This document shows positions 41,901 to 56,300 of a DNA stretch of 64,000 bases, piece by piece. The DNA comes from Anisakis pegreffii (Eukaryota; Nematoda; Chromadorea; Rhabditida; Anisakidae). Positions within the stretch are counted from its first letter, which is position 1. Each line of letters begins with the position of its first letter. The stretch spans positions 124,001-188,000 of the forward strand of contig JAPYMA010000991.1 of the NCBI GenBank assembly GCA_035041965.1, given 5' to 3'. The notes under the pieces are model-generated. The model worked only from the letters and a program-made list of their open reading frames with translations. It was not told the DNA's origin and searched no databases. The translations under genes were made by a program, and so were the position numbers.

Positions 41901-42492
41901 CATGTAAAATAAGCACTCATATAGCACATCAAAAAACGAGATCAGCTGAGTAATCGTCGCAAATGCATTAGGATGTGTTGCGTTGCATATTCAAAGCATA
42001 CGAACACAATAAAAATTTGTGTATGCTCAGACGAGCGTATAAATAAATGATAACGAATGTGTTCAGGCAATAAGCACAATGTTGTGATATGTTAGCTGCA
42101 ATGGCAGAGTGCGATTCATAAGCACTCAGGTTTTATTGATAATATCGGGTTGCGTTCGTTGTGCTTCCATCGGTATTGATGGCATTGATTAGTAAAAGCA
42201 GCAGTTAGAGCTCGAGGCATCATTTTATGTGCACAGCAATCATTAACTCAGTCAGGTGTTGTTGTTGTTAGGCATTAAGAGCAGAGAGAGAAATAAGATA
42301 TCGTTGCTAGATTACGGGTGGAGATCAGCATTTCAGTGATTATAATAGCTGTGTCAAGAACATAGATATCTTCGAGAAATCACTTTGCTCACTTTCAATA
42401 TCACAGTTCAGTTCCTCAATATTCCCTTAGCAAGTCATTTCGATTGCAATACTGATTAAGTTTTATCATTTAATGGTGATTGCAAATGCGCG
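38977..42492. other. Intergenic, no firm gene
   Basis: No exon chain was found. The only notable frame is 40545-40687, entered after AATTTCAG and ending at TGA, which encodes a very hydrophobic peptide. It is discussed as a possible alternative last exon of the MARVEL gene. Otherwise the stretch is AT-rich and unstructured. Confidence 0.45.
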
Positions 42493-45899
<3,407 letters not shown>

Positions 45900-46673
45900 T
45901 TGAGTGCGTCAGCAGTCCGTCCGTGTATTCATAATCTGAGATGAGCTCGATTTGAGATGAATCAGTGGCACACTCCTCGCGAAATTCTGTGTTGTTTCGC
46001 CTTGCATTCGTGCCGTGAACTGCTAAAATTCTCCGCGAAATCTCCTCAAAACCATTATGTGGATGGTCTCCTCATAGTAACGATTGATGGTTTATTTTGC
46101 ACAGATCAGCTGATTGGACAATATTTTTGCTGATCACGAGAATAATGTTTTAAAAAATCTTCGCGTTATTTATTATTGATGTATGGTTCAACATGACTTT
46201 CATGTACTCATTTATTGTTTTGTAATAAAATCAATAAAGATATTCGCATTGCTCGAACGATATTGCCACTGCTCAAAGCGTGGTATGTTACGGAAAATGA
46301 TTAATGACACAGTCGCTGTCGATGAGCTTTTGATCACTTCTCTGATGTACCTCATCAATTTGCACATACAGATTCGATGAGTACTGATTTTGACTCATAA
46401 AAACGAAGAGTACTGGTTTACAAATAGAATGCCGTTTTTTACGGATTGTGGTCAGTGGGCACCTTACATTGGGTAAATATTTAGGCAAATTTCTCGAAAT
46501 TAGCGAATAACGAAGCAAACTGGAGAGTGTGGGTGTACTCCGAGACTCAAATTGCGTAGTCATTTTTTCTAAGCAAAAGTAACAGTTAAATAAACGAAAT
46601 TCAGGTTCCAACAAATAAGAAACTGCTCAAATGCATATCCACTAAACGTTAAAAAAACAGCGGACTGGTTGAC
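45900..46673. other. 3' flank of CCDC102-like gene / upstream of Cys-rich gene
   Basis: No coding exon seen. Two overlapping poly(A)-type hexamers occur at 46224-46229 and 46233-46238 (both AATAAA) and could end the CCDC102-like transcript. Confidence 0.45.
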
Positions 46674-46690
46674 CAATCGCACTATAAAAG
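46674..46690 (+). promoter_or_regulatory. CCAAT and TATA box of the Cys-rich gene
   Basis: CCAAT at 46674 is followed by TATAAAAG at 46683-46690, about 50 bases before the start codon at 46740. This is the clearest core promoter in the window and predicts a transcription start near 46715 with a very short 5' UTR, in keeping with a strongly expressed secreted structural protein (inference). Confidence 0.7.
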
Positions 46691-46739
46691 CACCGTTCAA
46701 TCTCGCTGAAACACATCGCATCTCATTACATCCATTAAA

Positions 46740-48878
46740 ATGAATCACTGCATCGCTTATATATTTGTGCTTACGACTTTACCTTGTATTTCGCTGGCAC
46801 AGGTTATTAATTAACATTTTCTATGAAAACATTTATTTCCATTCAAGCGTTAAACTTACAGTACAGACGAATTTTAGTGCACGTCAATCATATCATTGGA
46901 AGTAATTGTGTGTTGGTTGAATATGCGGATAACGCTTGATCAAGTCTGATTATTTCAGCAGCAGTCAACATCGTGCGTGAATCTGTGTGCACAGAACTGC
47001 ATACAAAGTGCGATACAGCAATGCCAACAAAGCTGTCAACAGTCATGGTTTGTAATATTCATCATTTTGATGTTTCATAAATCCGCCATGATCTCATTAT
47101 TGACACCATTTTGTGTATGTCTACTTGCAGTGGACAGTCAATAGATCAACAAGTGGCATCTGGTTCGGTTATTCCTCAAGGGATGTTCACACCTCAAGGT
47201 GGCCCAGGACCGTTTGGGACCCCATCGTCACCATTGGTTCGTGGGTTAATGGATCAAAGAAGTGGACCAATATATCTCATGCCAGGAAAACCATATAATC
47301 CGAATGTTCAAATCAGTGGAGATGCAAATATCCGATTGAATCAACAATATCCTCAACGCCAAATAATGGGTGGATCGAAAGGCATTATAAGTGGTATCAC
47401 AGGGAGTAGTATTTGTGTTGATGTGTGCATGCCACTTTGTACACCACAGTGCATTGCTAGTTCACCAATCACGCCTCTGATCAACGAACGTCCTGGTACA
47501 ATTGTGACCGCCGGACCTGGCCTGGTAATTCCCCCCGCAACATTCCCACTTCAAGGCGAACCAGGTCCAGTAGTACAACCACAACCAACTATTGCTGGTC
47601 CCAGTTCCATGCCGTACGGAGGGCCGGGCCCTGTGATTCCATCGCAAACCATTCCTACATCACCTCAGAATGTTGTACCTGTTGCCGAACAACCGCCAAT
47701 ATGTATATCCATCTGCATGCCCCGATGCAAAAGTGAATGTGTCCATCAAACAATAATCCCCTCCATTGATCAATACCCTCCAAATCAAATCTCTCCACAG
47801 CCAAATCAATGTTTGCCCATATGCATGCCATCATGTAGTCAACAGTGTGTTGAAGCTCAGCCCCAGCCAACCATCATCCCTAAACCTGTCCCGGTTCAGC
47901 CACAGCCTGTACCTGTTCCATCGATAAGACCCCTACCAGTAGTACCACAGCCAGCTGTTTCACAACCAACTCAGTGCATAGACATCTGCATGCCGATTTG
48001 TAGCCAACAGTGTATCAGTACACAGCCTCAGCCCACCATCGTTCCTGAACCGGTTCCAGTCCAGCCTCAGCCTGTGCCTGTACCATCTGTCCAACCATTA
48101 CCAGTTGTACCGCAACCAACTCAGTGCACAGCCGTCTGTATGCCCACTTGTAGCCAACAGTGTATCAGTACACAACCTCGGCCCACCGTCATACCTGAAC
48201 CGGTTCCAGTCCAGCCTCAGCCTGTGCCCGTACCATCTGTCCAACCATTGCCAGTTATACCACAACCTGTCGTACCACAATCAAAACAATGCATATCCGT
48301 TTGTATGCCGTCATGCAGTCAACACTGCATCGAAGCACAGCCCCAGCCCATCATCGTACCTGAACCCGTACCTGTTCACCCTCAGCCTCTGCCCGTTCCG
48401 ATTGCACCACAACCCGTTGTATCACAACCAAAACAATGCATATCCGTTTGTATGCCAACTTGCAGTCAAGAGTGCATCAGGATCCAACCCCAGCCCATCA
48501 TTACTCCTGAACCTGTACCAATCCATCCTCAACCCGTACCTGTACCAGTTGCGCCACAACCCGTCGTATCACAACCAACATCAATGCATATCCGTTTGCA
48601 TGCCAACATGCACTCAGCAATGCATCAGCAGTCAACCTTTTATGGATGAACCTGTTACAATTGCACCTCAGTCACAGCCTCAACCTGTACCAGTCGCATC
48701 ACAATACCAACCCTCCATACCCAGCAATCCAATGCTCAAGCCAGTTCCATCAACGATATCAAACCAGCCACACACGACTCAATGTATTCCATCAAAAACT
48801 CAGTCTGAGTGTCAATGTCCAGAAAACTATATCATTTGTTCGAATGAGGAGCAATCGAATCAGTGCTGTCGCAAATAA
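46740..48878 (+). CDS. Secreted Cys/Pro-rich tandem-repeat protein (frame broken by one base)
   Basis: Exons 46740-46802, 46959-47047, 47131-48878. Exon 1 is a signal peptide ending SLAQ. Exon 2 carries Cys clusters (CVNLCAQNC, CQQSCQQSC). Exon 3 encodes eight copies of a CX3CX3CX3C motif of the form QCISVCMPTCSQQC, separated first by Gly/Pro-rich and then by PXP linkers such as PEPVPVQPQPVPVP, and a C-terminal Cys-rich end (CQCPENYIICSNEE, QCCRK). As read, the first frame stops at 48647-48649; one extra base near 48577-48582, inside repeat 8, shifts the frame. The second frame continues seamlessly to TAA at 48876-48878. Allowing for that base, the intended product is about 632 aa. The spaced-Cys repeats recall nematode PQN/ABU-type extracellular proteins, so a cuticle, pharyngeal or eggshell role is possible, but the exact family is not recognised. 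Confidence 0.85.
47409..48640 (+). repeat. Internal Cys/PXP coding repeats
   Basis: Eight Cys cassettes of identical spacing. Cassettes 3-8 are set in near-regular units of roughly 110-160 bases with PVPVQPQPVPVP-type linkers. Units 4 and 5 are nearly identical at DNA level (AGCCAACAGTGTATCAGTAC occurs in both), indicating recent unit duplication or gene conversion. Earlier cassettes have longer Gly/Pro linkers. Confidence 0.9.
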
Positions 48879-48995
48879 TCGTTTGTACTTCATCAACCGC
48901 ACACATTTTATTCAACAACGTTTTCTGCCACCTATAGCTGACGTATATAAGTGATGTTTTGTTGTATATTTTGTGGGATTACGTTTTGAGAACTC

Positions 48996-49001
48996 AATAA
49001 A
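48996..49001 (+). terminator. Poly(A) signal of the Cys-rich gene
   Basis: AATAAA about 118 bases after the distal stop codon (TAA 48876-48878). Its position supports that stop, rather than the early one at 48649, as the natural gene end. Confidence 0.65.
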
Positions 49002-49964
49002 TTCACATTACAATTTATCGAATGATTTCCTGATAACAATGCCTGTACAATCAAACGTGACATTCTTTGGCACTGACGATGAATTAAGCTTCACTCAGTT
49101 TTTAAACCATTTCGGACGGATTTTTCAGCAGCATTCTAATACGATGGCATCATTGGCGCTATGATACGGCCATAAAAGCAAAGTTGTTGTCGTCGAAACG
49201 AATCGCCAAATATTTTTATCTGATTATCAACTGAACAAATGCATACAGAATAATCCAATTAAGTTTCGAATTAAATGTCATTCACCACCCCCATCCCCTT
49301 CCACTGTTCTCAAGAGGGGAATATAGTGGAATATTGGTATCAATAAACACAAATGTACATTCAGAGTGGAATGTTCAGAAATATATGGAAGAGGTAATAT
49401 TGAGGAAAGAAAATGAACGCAACGAATTGTTGCATGGGATTTTTTAGCCGTCATTCCTGGTCACTTGCACATTAATAAACTGTAATTTGCATGAAAGATA
49501 AGTTTGCCTTTGAAGGCAACCAGTCATTGGAAGAGTGGAAAAGGAACGAAATGCGTTAGGTTATCACCTGAATTGCTCTCCTCACTGCGTTTACATCCGT
49601 GTTTACTGGTGTGGATCAATTGGGTATTCAATTCATATTGCAACACAAACAACTAAATAAAATAGACGAAAATAACAATGTCAAATGGATGTCACCAGAA
49701 GACTCCCACAGGAGAACGCTTCCAGGGAAGCATATGCTATAAAGTGGAATTTGATGTCTTTGAAAAAAACTTCGAACGAATTACTATTCAGTACTACTGT
49801 CTGCATAATGCCATCATGACCACATAGCTGAGCTGTCGTCAACCATTCTTGTTCATTTCCTCCCATGTTGAAGAAATCTCAGTTTTCTGTGATTCTGATA
49901 GCATTCCGTCGTTATTTGCTGCATAGAACTACTGAGATTCTTTCGGACATTACGAAACTGTGCA
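49002..49964. other. Intergenic, no gene seen
   Basis: Short open frames on both strands without motifs. A C-rich patch (CACCACCCCCATCCCC) lies at about 49283-49298. Nothing else is supportable. Confidence 0.4.
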
Positions 49965-52630
49965 GTGCTGCCTTTCATTTTTTCGTTCATCTCCTTGACT
50001 GCCCCTTTATGGCGACATCTCGTTCACTTATCAATGCTTATCAAAATCGTCTTCGATGAATGCATCTAAAAATCGCATCGCGTGATCAAATGTTCAAAGT
50101 TTATTTGTACAATCGACGATTTCGTTCGTCATAGTCTTCCAAACAAAATCTATGAAAAAGTTTGATTGACATCTCAGTGATTTTGTTCGATAAAAATTTT
50201 CATATTTTTTGTTCATCTTCTCAACTGCCCCTTTATGGCGCCATCTCGTTCGCTTTTCAGCCTGCTTAACGCTGTGTTGCACAAATAAAAATTGGAATGT
50301 TCTAGCTTTAATTTCGAAAGATTATATGTTAACCATAAATTCTATCATAATCGCGTGAATCGCGGTCTCATCAAAAAATAAATCAACGAATCACTCGAAT
50401 AAACGAATCCGATCAGAATTACCCTCTGAAATGTCAATGTTTCGAAGATTTTACGTAACGCACTCATTATTCACACGAAAAGAGGCTGCAGTACAATATC
50501 ACGGAATTACATCACTGATTAAAATATCCATGTGATTCATTCATTTTGTTGATCCTTATTAAAATATTCTTGACGGTGTGAAAACCTTTGAATGTTCAAT
50601 GAAAATTGCTCAGTTCCAGAGAAATACACCTCGGAATCAAAATCATTCGATGTATAAAACCATCATCGATTGTATACTTCTCAATTTAAAGATCATATAG
50701 GCATTGGTTAATTGATAACGTTCGTTTGGTTGAATATTATTATCAGCGATGCCATTCGTTTTTGATGGACGCATCGTAATAATCGAATCGCGTGATCAAA
50801 TGATCAGACTTCATTTGCAAATAAAATATTTTTTGTCACAATCTTCTCGACAAAATCTACGAAAAATTTTATCGTCGTCTTAGTGATTTAGTATGATGAA
50901 ATTCTTCATATTTTTTCTTCTTCTTAAGTACCTTTCCACGTCGCCATCTCGTCGATTATCAATCCATTTGACGCATAAACTTTTATTGGTGTTTAGCTTT
51001 GTGGATCGCTGCTATACACCAATGAACATTCAAATGTTCTCGATTCATACGGTAACCATAAACACTAACATATAAATGAATTGTGATCGTACCAAAATAA
51101 ATTAGCGAATCACTCGAATAAACGAATCCGACCAGAATCACCGTGCGCAATGCCACAGTTTCATTAACGCGTTCGTATACGCACAAAAAGAGGCCACATT
51201 TATTGTGTTGGTAATTGATGAAATGATATGAAATCATTTGAATGTTCAATTAATATTGCTCAGTTCTTGAAAATGCATCTCAGGAGCATTATATTGCAAT
51301 TTGCGTCAAATTTATGCATTATTGCGCTCGATGATCAGTCAGATCGCCATTCCGCTTGGCGCTATTGAGGCCTAGTGGAGTTTGAACATTCTGAAAGAAG
51401 CGTGATTGCATGAGAGATGAAGATCTATTGAGAAGGACATATTCCCTGACCGGTCTCCTCAGGCCGATTATATGCGCAGCATCCGATCTCGCTCCGGAAA
51501 GCAGGCCAGATCAAGGCATATTGCGATTGGGATTGGATTGGCAGGGAATGGACACCGTCGAGATCACTGCATACACGTGAACACCACTTGTACTATTGTC
51601 GTGGGGATAGGTCCTGATCTCGTGCTGAAGCAACAGATCTTGTGATTACTCTTGACACCAATGTATGAACTAATTCACTTTTGTATTTCACAACACAATT
51701 ATGCTCTCGCAAAACACAAAAATTGCATATGAATGGAATTATATTTCGGAATTGAAAAGAGTAAATTCAATTGCAAATGTGACGAAAGATGTTATCATAC
51801 GATTGAAAAGGCATTCGATTACTGATAAAATTGGTACGGTGGTTTTAAGACTGTTGGAATTTGTTTTTTTTTGGCTACATCATAAAGCATAATCGCGTAA
51901 TCAAATGCTTACACTGCGTTTCTACAAAAAAAAAAGAGACTTTGTAAGTCAAAATCTTCTCAACAAAATCCATAAAATATTTATTGCCGTCTTAGTGATT
52001 TTGCTCGATGGAATTTTTGATGTTTTTTATTCTTATTAAGTACTCTTCTATGGCTCCATCTCGATCGCATTTCAATCCGATTGACGCATAAACTTTTGAT
52101 TCTTAAATCGCTGTCAATTCTAGACGTACACACCTTGGAAGCATTGCATCGCAGGTTCCGTCAACGGTATTCATTATTCCGTTCGAAGATGAGCTTAGAT
52201 TTGGGCAGATCACCATTCAACCTAACGCTGTTCAAGCCTATCGGAGCCTGAGCATTCTGAAAGGTGCAGGGAATGGCTTAGCATCAATGTCCGCACACCT
52301 CAACGATCATAATTCGTAATATTATCGTAAAGTTTAGTTCGTTTTATTATATAATTGAAAGAACGAATCCTCTAATTACTCTTCTTGCAAATACTCATAT
52401 GCAAATTGATTTCGTTTTGGATTTCGTCACTGAATTATGCTCTCGCAAATCACAAAAATGCATCTGAATGGAATCGTAATTGGAAATGTAAAGGAGTGAA
52501 TTCGGCTGCAAATCTGATGTAACATGTCAGCATATCACTGACGCAGCGATCGATTATTGATAAAAATGATTTTGTACGTGATTTTATCAGTGACGAATTT
52601 AGCTGTCGTTGGAAGTGGCATCATAAAACT
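49965..52630 (+). repeat. Diverged large tandem repeat array
   Basis: Recurring blocks in the same order. A TATGGCGCCATCTCGTTCGC-like block occurs at about 50000, 50236, 50938 and 52050. ATCGCGTGATCAAATG-like occurs at 50077, 50787 and 51892. CACTCGAATAAACGAATCCGA occurs at about 50391 and 51111. TTATGCTCTCGCAAA occurs at 51699 and 52435. Spacings of roughly 650-740 and 1105 bases indicate several diverged head-to-tail units with indels. No protein is conserved between units, so they look like non-coding satellite-like DNA or a decayed element. Boundaries are approximate. Confidence 0.8.
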
Positions 52631-53333
52631 ATAAGCTTCCATGGATTATTTCAATGTTCGAATTCTTATTGAAAAAATTCTTTCTCATTAGATTTTTGGT
52701 GCGACTAAAAAAATTTTATTGACGACTGTAGTGCAGTGAACTGATAAGTATTCATAAGCGTTCGAAAATAACATATTTAAGGGATGCATAGAACACGCCT
52801 TTGCAGTCTTCATCAAGTTCAGAACGTTCTGCTTGTTTATAAGCAGAAGTTCTTCACGAATAAATCTTCCCATCGTAGGACGTTAGCTGTCCATACTTTA
52901 CTTCAGTTAGGTTCTTAGTTGATAGGTATAATTGGAGGAAATTCGCGTATTCATTTGAGCCATTGCAGTATGCCTGAACTGGCATATTGATTTGCTCGTG
53001 ATTAGCATGAGTGAAGTGAGGTTTGGATGAGCTACACGAGAATTCTCGGGACTGGTTGAATCGTTTGCTGGGCTATCGACACGGCCCCACTCCCAAGTAA
53101 CAACCCGTCACTGAAAACTATCTGGAAACTGAAGTAGGTGGAGGGACTCATCTGAATTCTGAACGAATTGAGCACAGGTGACTGCCCTTTCTGTGACGCA
53201 TTATAGTACGCTAAACGGATCGCCGTTAAAATACGTTCAATTTGTTTGTATGAATAATTTCTTTTGTAACATTTACAGCACCAAATCGAACATCGGTTGT
53301 CGATTGCGACTAAAATCATCGTTTGCGAGCAAA
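52631..53333. other. Upstream region of the coiled-coil gene
   Basis: No coding exon seen. A 95-codon frame on the - strand (53032-53319) has no motif and overlaps the first exon region, so it is treated as chance. Confidence 0.4.
53268..53280 (+). promoter_or_regulatory. Candidate trans-splice acceptor of the coiled-coil gene
   Basis: TAACATTTACAG ends at 53280, 53 bases upstream of the start codon at 53334, with no coding exon before it. It fits a spliced-leader acceptor or a 5' UTR intron acceptor. Confidence 0.3.
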
Positions 53334-56300
53334 ATGGCTGAAAAACAGTGAGTTTTTTGATTCATTATTCACATCGCTACACACTTTTTAGAAAACATTT
53401 AATTACTGATAAATTTGATGATATCTTTGAGGAATGAGGTTGGCACGGTAGGCATGATCATGGGGACCGGCATGAAAACTACCATTAGGAAAGAATTTTT
53501 ATACTAACCATAATTTGAATGATCATATAGGAACGGAGTATTAAAAAATATTCGTGAAAATCATGTTTAAGAACGCGAGAGCAAAACACGGTGCAGAGAG
53601 ATGAGCTGAGAGTTGGTCGTGAAGGCTCGGAGACGAACGTTCAGAACGCAGAAGATGTCGACGGATCCGCTCAAGCTGCCAGATTTGACTCGATAAGAAT
53701 CAGCAACTATGCCACAGGAATTGATGATGGTGAATTACACACTGTCAATAATCATTTTTTTGAGATCGCTTTTATAATACATTAGGATTTGTTCAACTCT
53801 ATCTATATGAGTTGTATTTGAGGCGATTTGAAAGCACAATGGCAACCAGTCGTAGATAATGCTGAAAATAATAGTAATAATGAACGATTAGAAGTGATGG
53901 AACTGATAAAAACAAAGAATATTAATGCAGATAACGAAAGTAGCGATAAGAATGCAACAGTTTCATTTGCACTGATACGTTTGTATTTTCGTTCAGTGAG
54001 ATGGATGCCGCCATCATCTACTGAAGAGGAGACTTCAAGCGAACAGCAGCAACCAGATCAAGGATACCTCACTGACGTCGCTCGAATCGCACCGTCAAAC
54101 ACAGCAGTACGTTTAATCTTATGATCAGTTTGATAGTTGTCGAAACGATAATCATTATCGTTGTCATTTTAGTGGTTATTGTTACTAATATATCCATTGA
54201 AAATGGATATTATTCATCGATACAATATCACTGAAAATCGTTATTGTTTATAAATTTTGTACTTCAGGTTGATTTTCATGATTTTCACCACTCTAACCAC
54301 TTGCATTCCACTTTTAATTAATACTCATATCAGAATAGTCATTGCAGAATGACGATATAGATCAAATTCGTCAACGATATCATCAAAACAACGAAGCAAA
54401 CATTGAATCATTCACCAGTGGACTGGCCGGGCTAGACAATCTTGACCGGCAGATTACGAGAATGATGGAGGAGATGAATGCTCAACGGGAAAAGTCTGTT
54501 GCTAGTAATATTGTTGAATTTTATTATCTTTGTTCTGCAAGCGTATTCAGTATCGCTTTCGCCTCACCAATCTCGACTGTTAGCGATATCGTATTCAGCA
54601 GATCCAACGAATTTCTGCTAACTGTTCATTGACGGCTCACCTCTTGAGAGAGAATTTCATTGGAAGCAAGTTCAGTTGGACTCTGAAACGACACAATTAA
54701 CATAGCAATTCTTTGTTTTTGCGTTAATGTTATGGTGAACGATATTGCTATTATTATGATGAGTGCAGTTGCTGCGATCACTGCAATGAGGTGACTGTTT
54801 AAGGATAAAGAATCTCGAAGCACAAGTTCAACAAGAGCGTGCAGAAAAAGATCAACTGCAAATGCAAAACGTGCAGCTGAAAAGCGATCTGCAGAGGGCA
54901 CTGCTAATGAAGGATTCTATCCGCGAGGAAATCATCAGAGTAAGATTTACTATCGATCATTACATAGCTAGTCTCACCTCACCTTCCAGTTAGATCCAGG
55001 CCTATGGAACACGTTAGCCTGAGTCTAAGCTTGTGATGAATGCAATTTGAGTCTGCTCGTAAGCCTCACTTCAGCCTGAGTGCCGTTGTAGATCTCAGGG
55101 TGACTCTCATGTTAGCCTTCAGCCTTCAGCCTGAAAAACACACAGACTAAGCGTTGACGCACGGCACAGCCTGAGAATAAATATGCGTTGTTCGATGACA
55201 GCCATTATGTTATGAGTTCGGTGAATACTGAACGCATTTCTATCAAAAAGCCAATTCGAAACAACTCAAGCATTGTATGAGACCACTGTGAATTTTGGTT
55301 CCGGATTATTTCGTTTCCGAATTTGAAAGTGCTTAAAATCCGGATATTTTTTCCGAATTTCGATTGTCAAATTGAGCGTGGAAACGAAATTTCGACGGTG
55401 CTTATTATATAAACCTTCACGGCTACATGTAAGAATTGGATGTTTCAGACGGTGACCAGCGAAACGATCGAGTTGTGGAATAAGTTGCAAAAAACGGGCG
55501 ATGAGTTGAAACAGGTACCAATGAAACAAAATGAATTGCATAGTATACCTGATATTTGCAGTTGTTTCGTTCGCTGTCGTTAATAATCATATTGATCAAT
55601 CAAAATAGTATTACGAATATCTTTATCAATGAACGTTTCTTGCACCACCACACACACTACGCACTAACCGATGAATTTATAGACTCTGACGAGCGAAACG
55701 GCGGAATTGCGCGCAGAAATGCAAAAGGTGCGCGATGAATTGCAAAAAGTTCGCGATGAAACGAAAGAGGTAACAAATGAAATGTCTGTCAAGCAATTAC
55801 TGTTTTCACTCACCGTCATTCATAGTCATCTTCTTCATGACTGTAATGTTGTATGAAACCATTCTGAATTTCGGATTCAGATTATTTCACTTAAGAATTT
55901 GAAAATGCTAGCACTTTCAATTTGGTTCCCGGTAGCTCAAATTTCCATTGTCAATTTGAGGGTGAAAACAAAATCTCGACGAGGCTTACTGCTTGAATCT
56001 TAATGCATATTACCTTCACGGCTACAGTGAGACAGCGTTCCTCATAGGGTGGCCAATCACTGTGGGGATAATTTGAGATAGTTGGGGCATGATTTCATGC
56101 GATTTAGAAATTTCCGTTCAGGTTTTTTGATTTGCTTCTGATGTTAGGCATTGAGATAGTAAATTCTTGAGGTGTGAGGGGTAATGACGGACTGCCAGAA
56201 CATGGCAGTAGAACGATGGATTCGCGTGGAGGATTGCTAGAAACACGCGAACAAAAAAGCAAGCATATGTGGAACGAAGAAAATGAGCTACTGAACGATC

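Noticed and set aside
47462..48280. Several 60-70-codon - strand frames and + strand alternate frames across the Cys-rich exon
   Set aside because: Shadows of the biased codons in the repeat-coding exon.
49283..49320. C-rich patch as a possible G-quadruplex or element end
   Set aside because: Too short and irregular, with no partner sequence.
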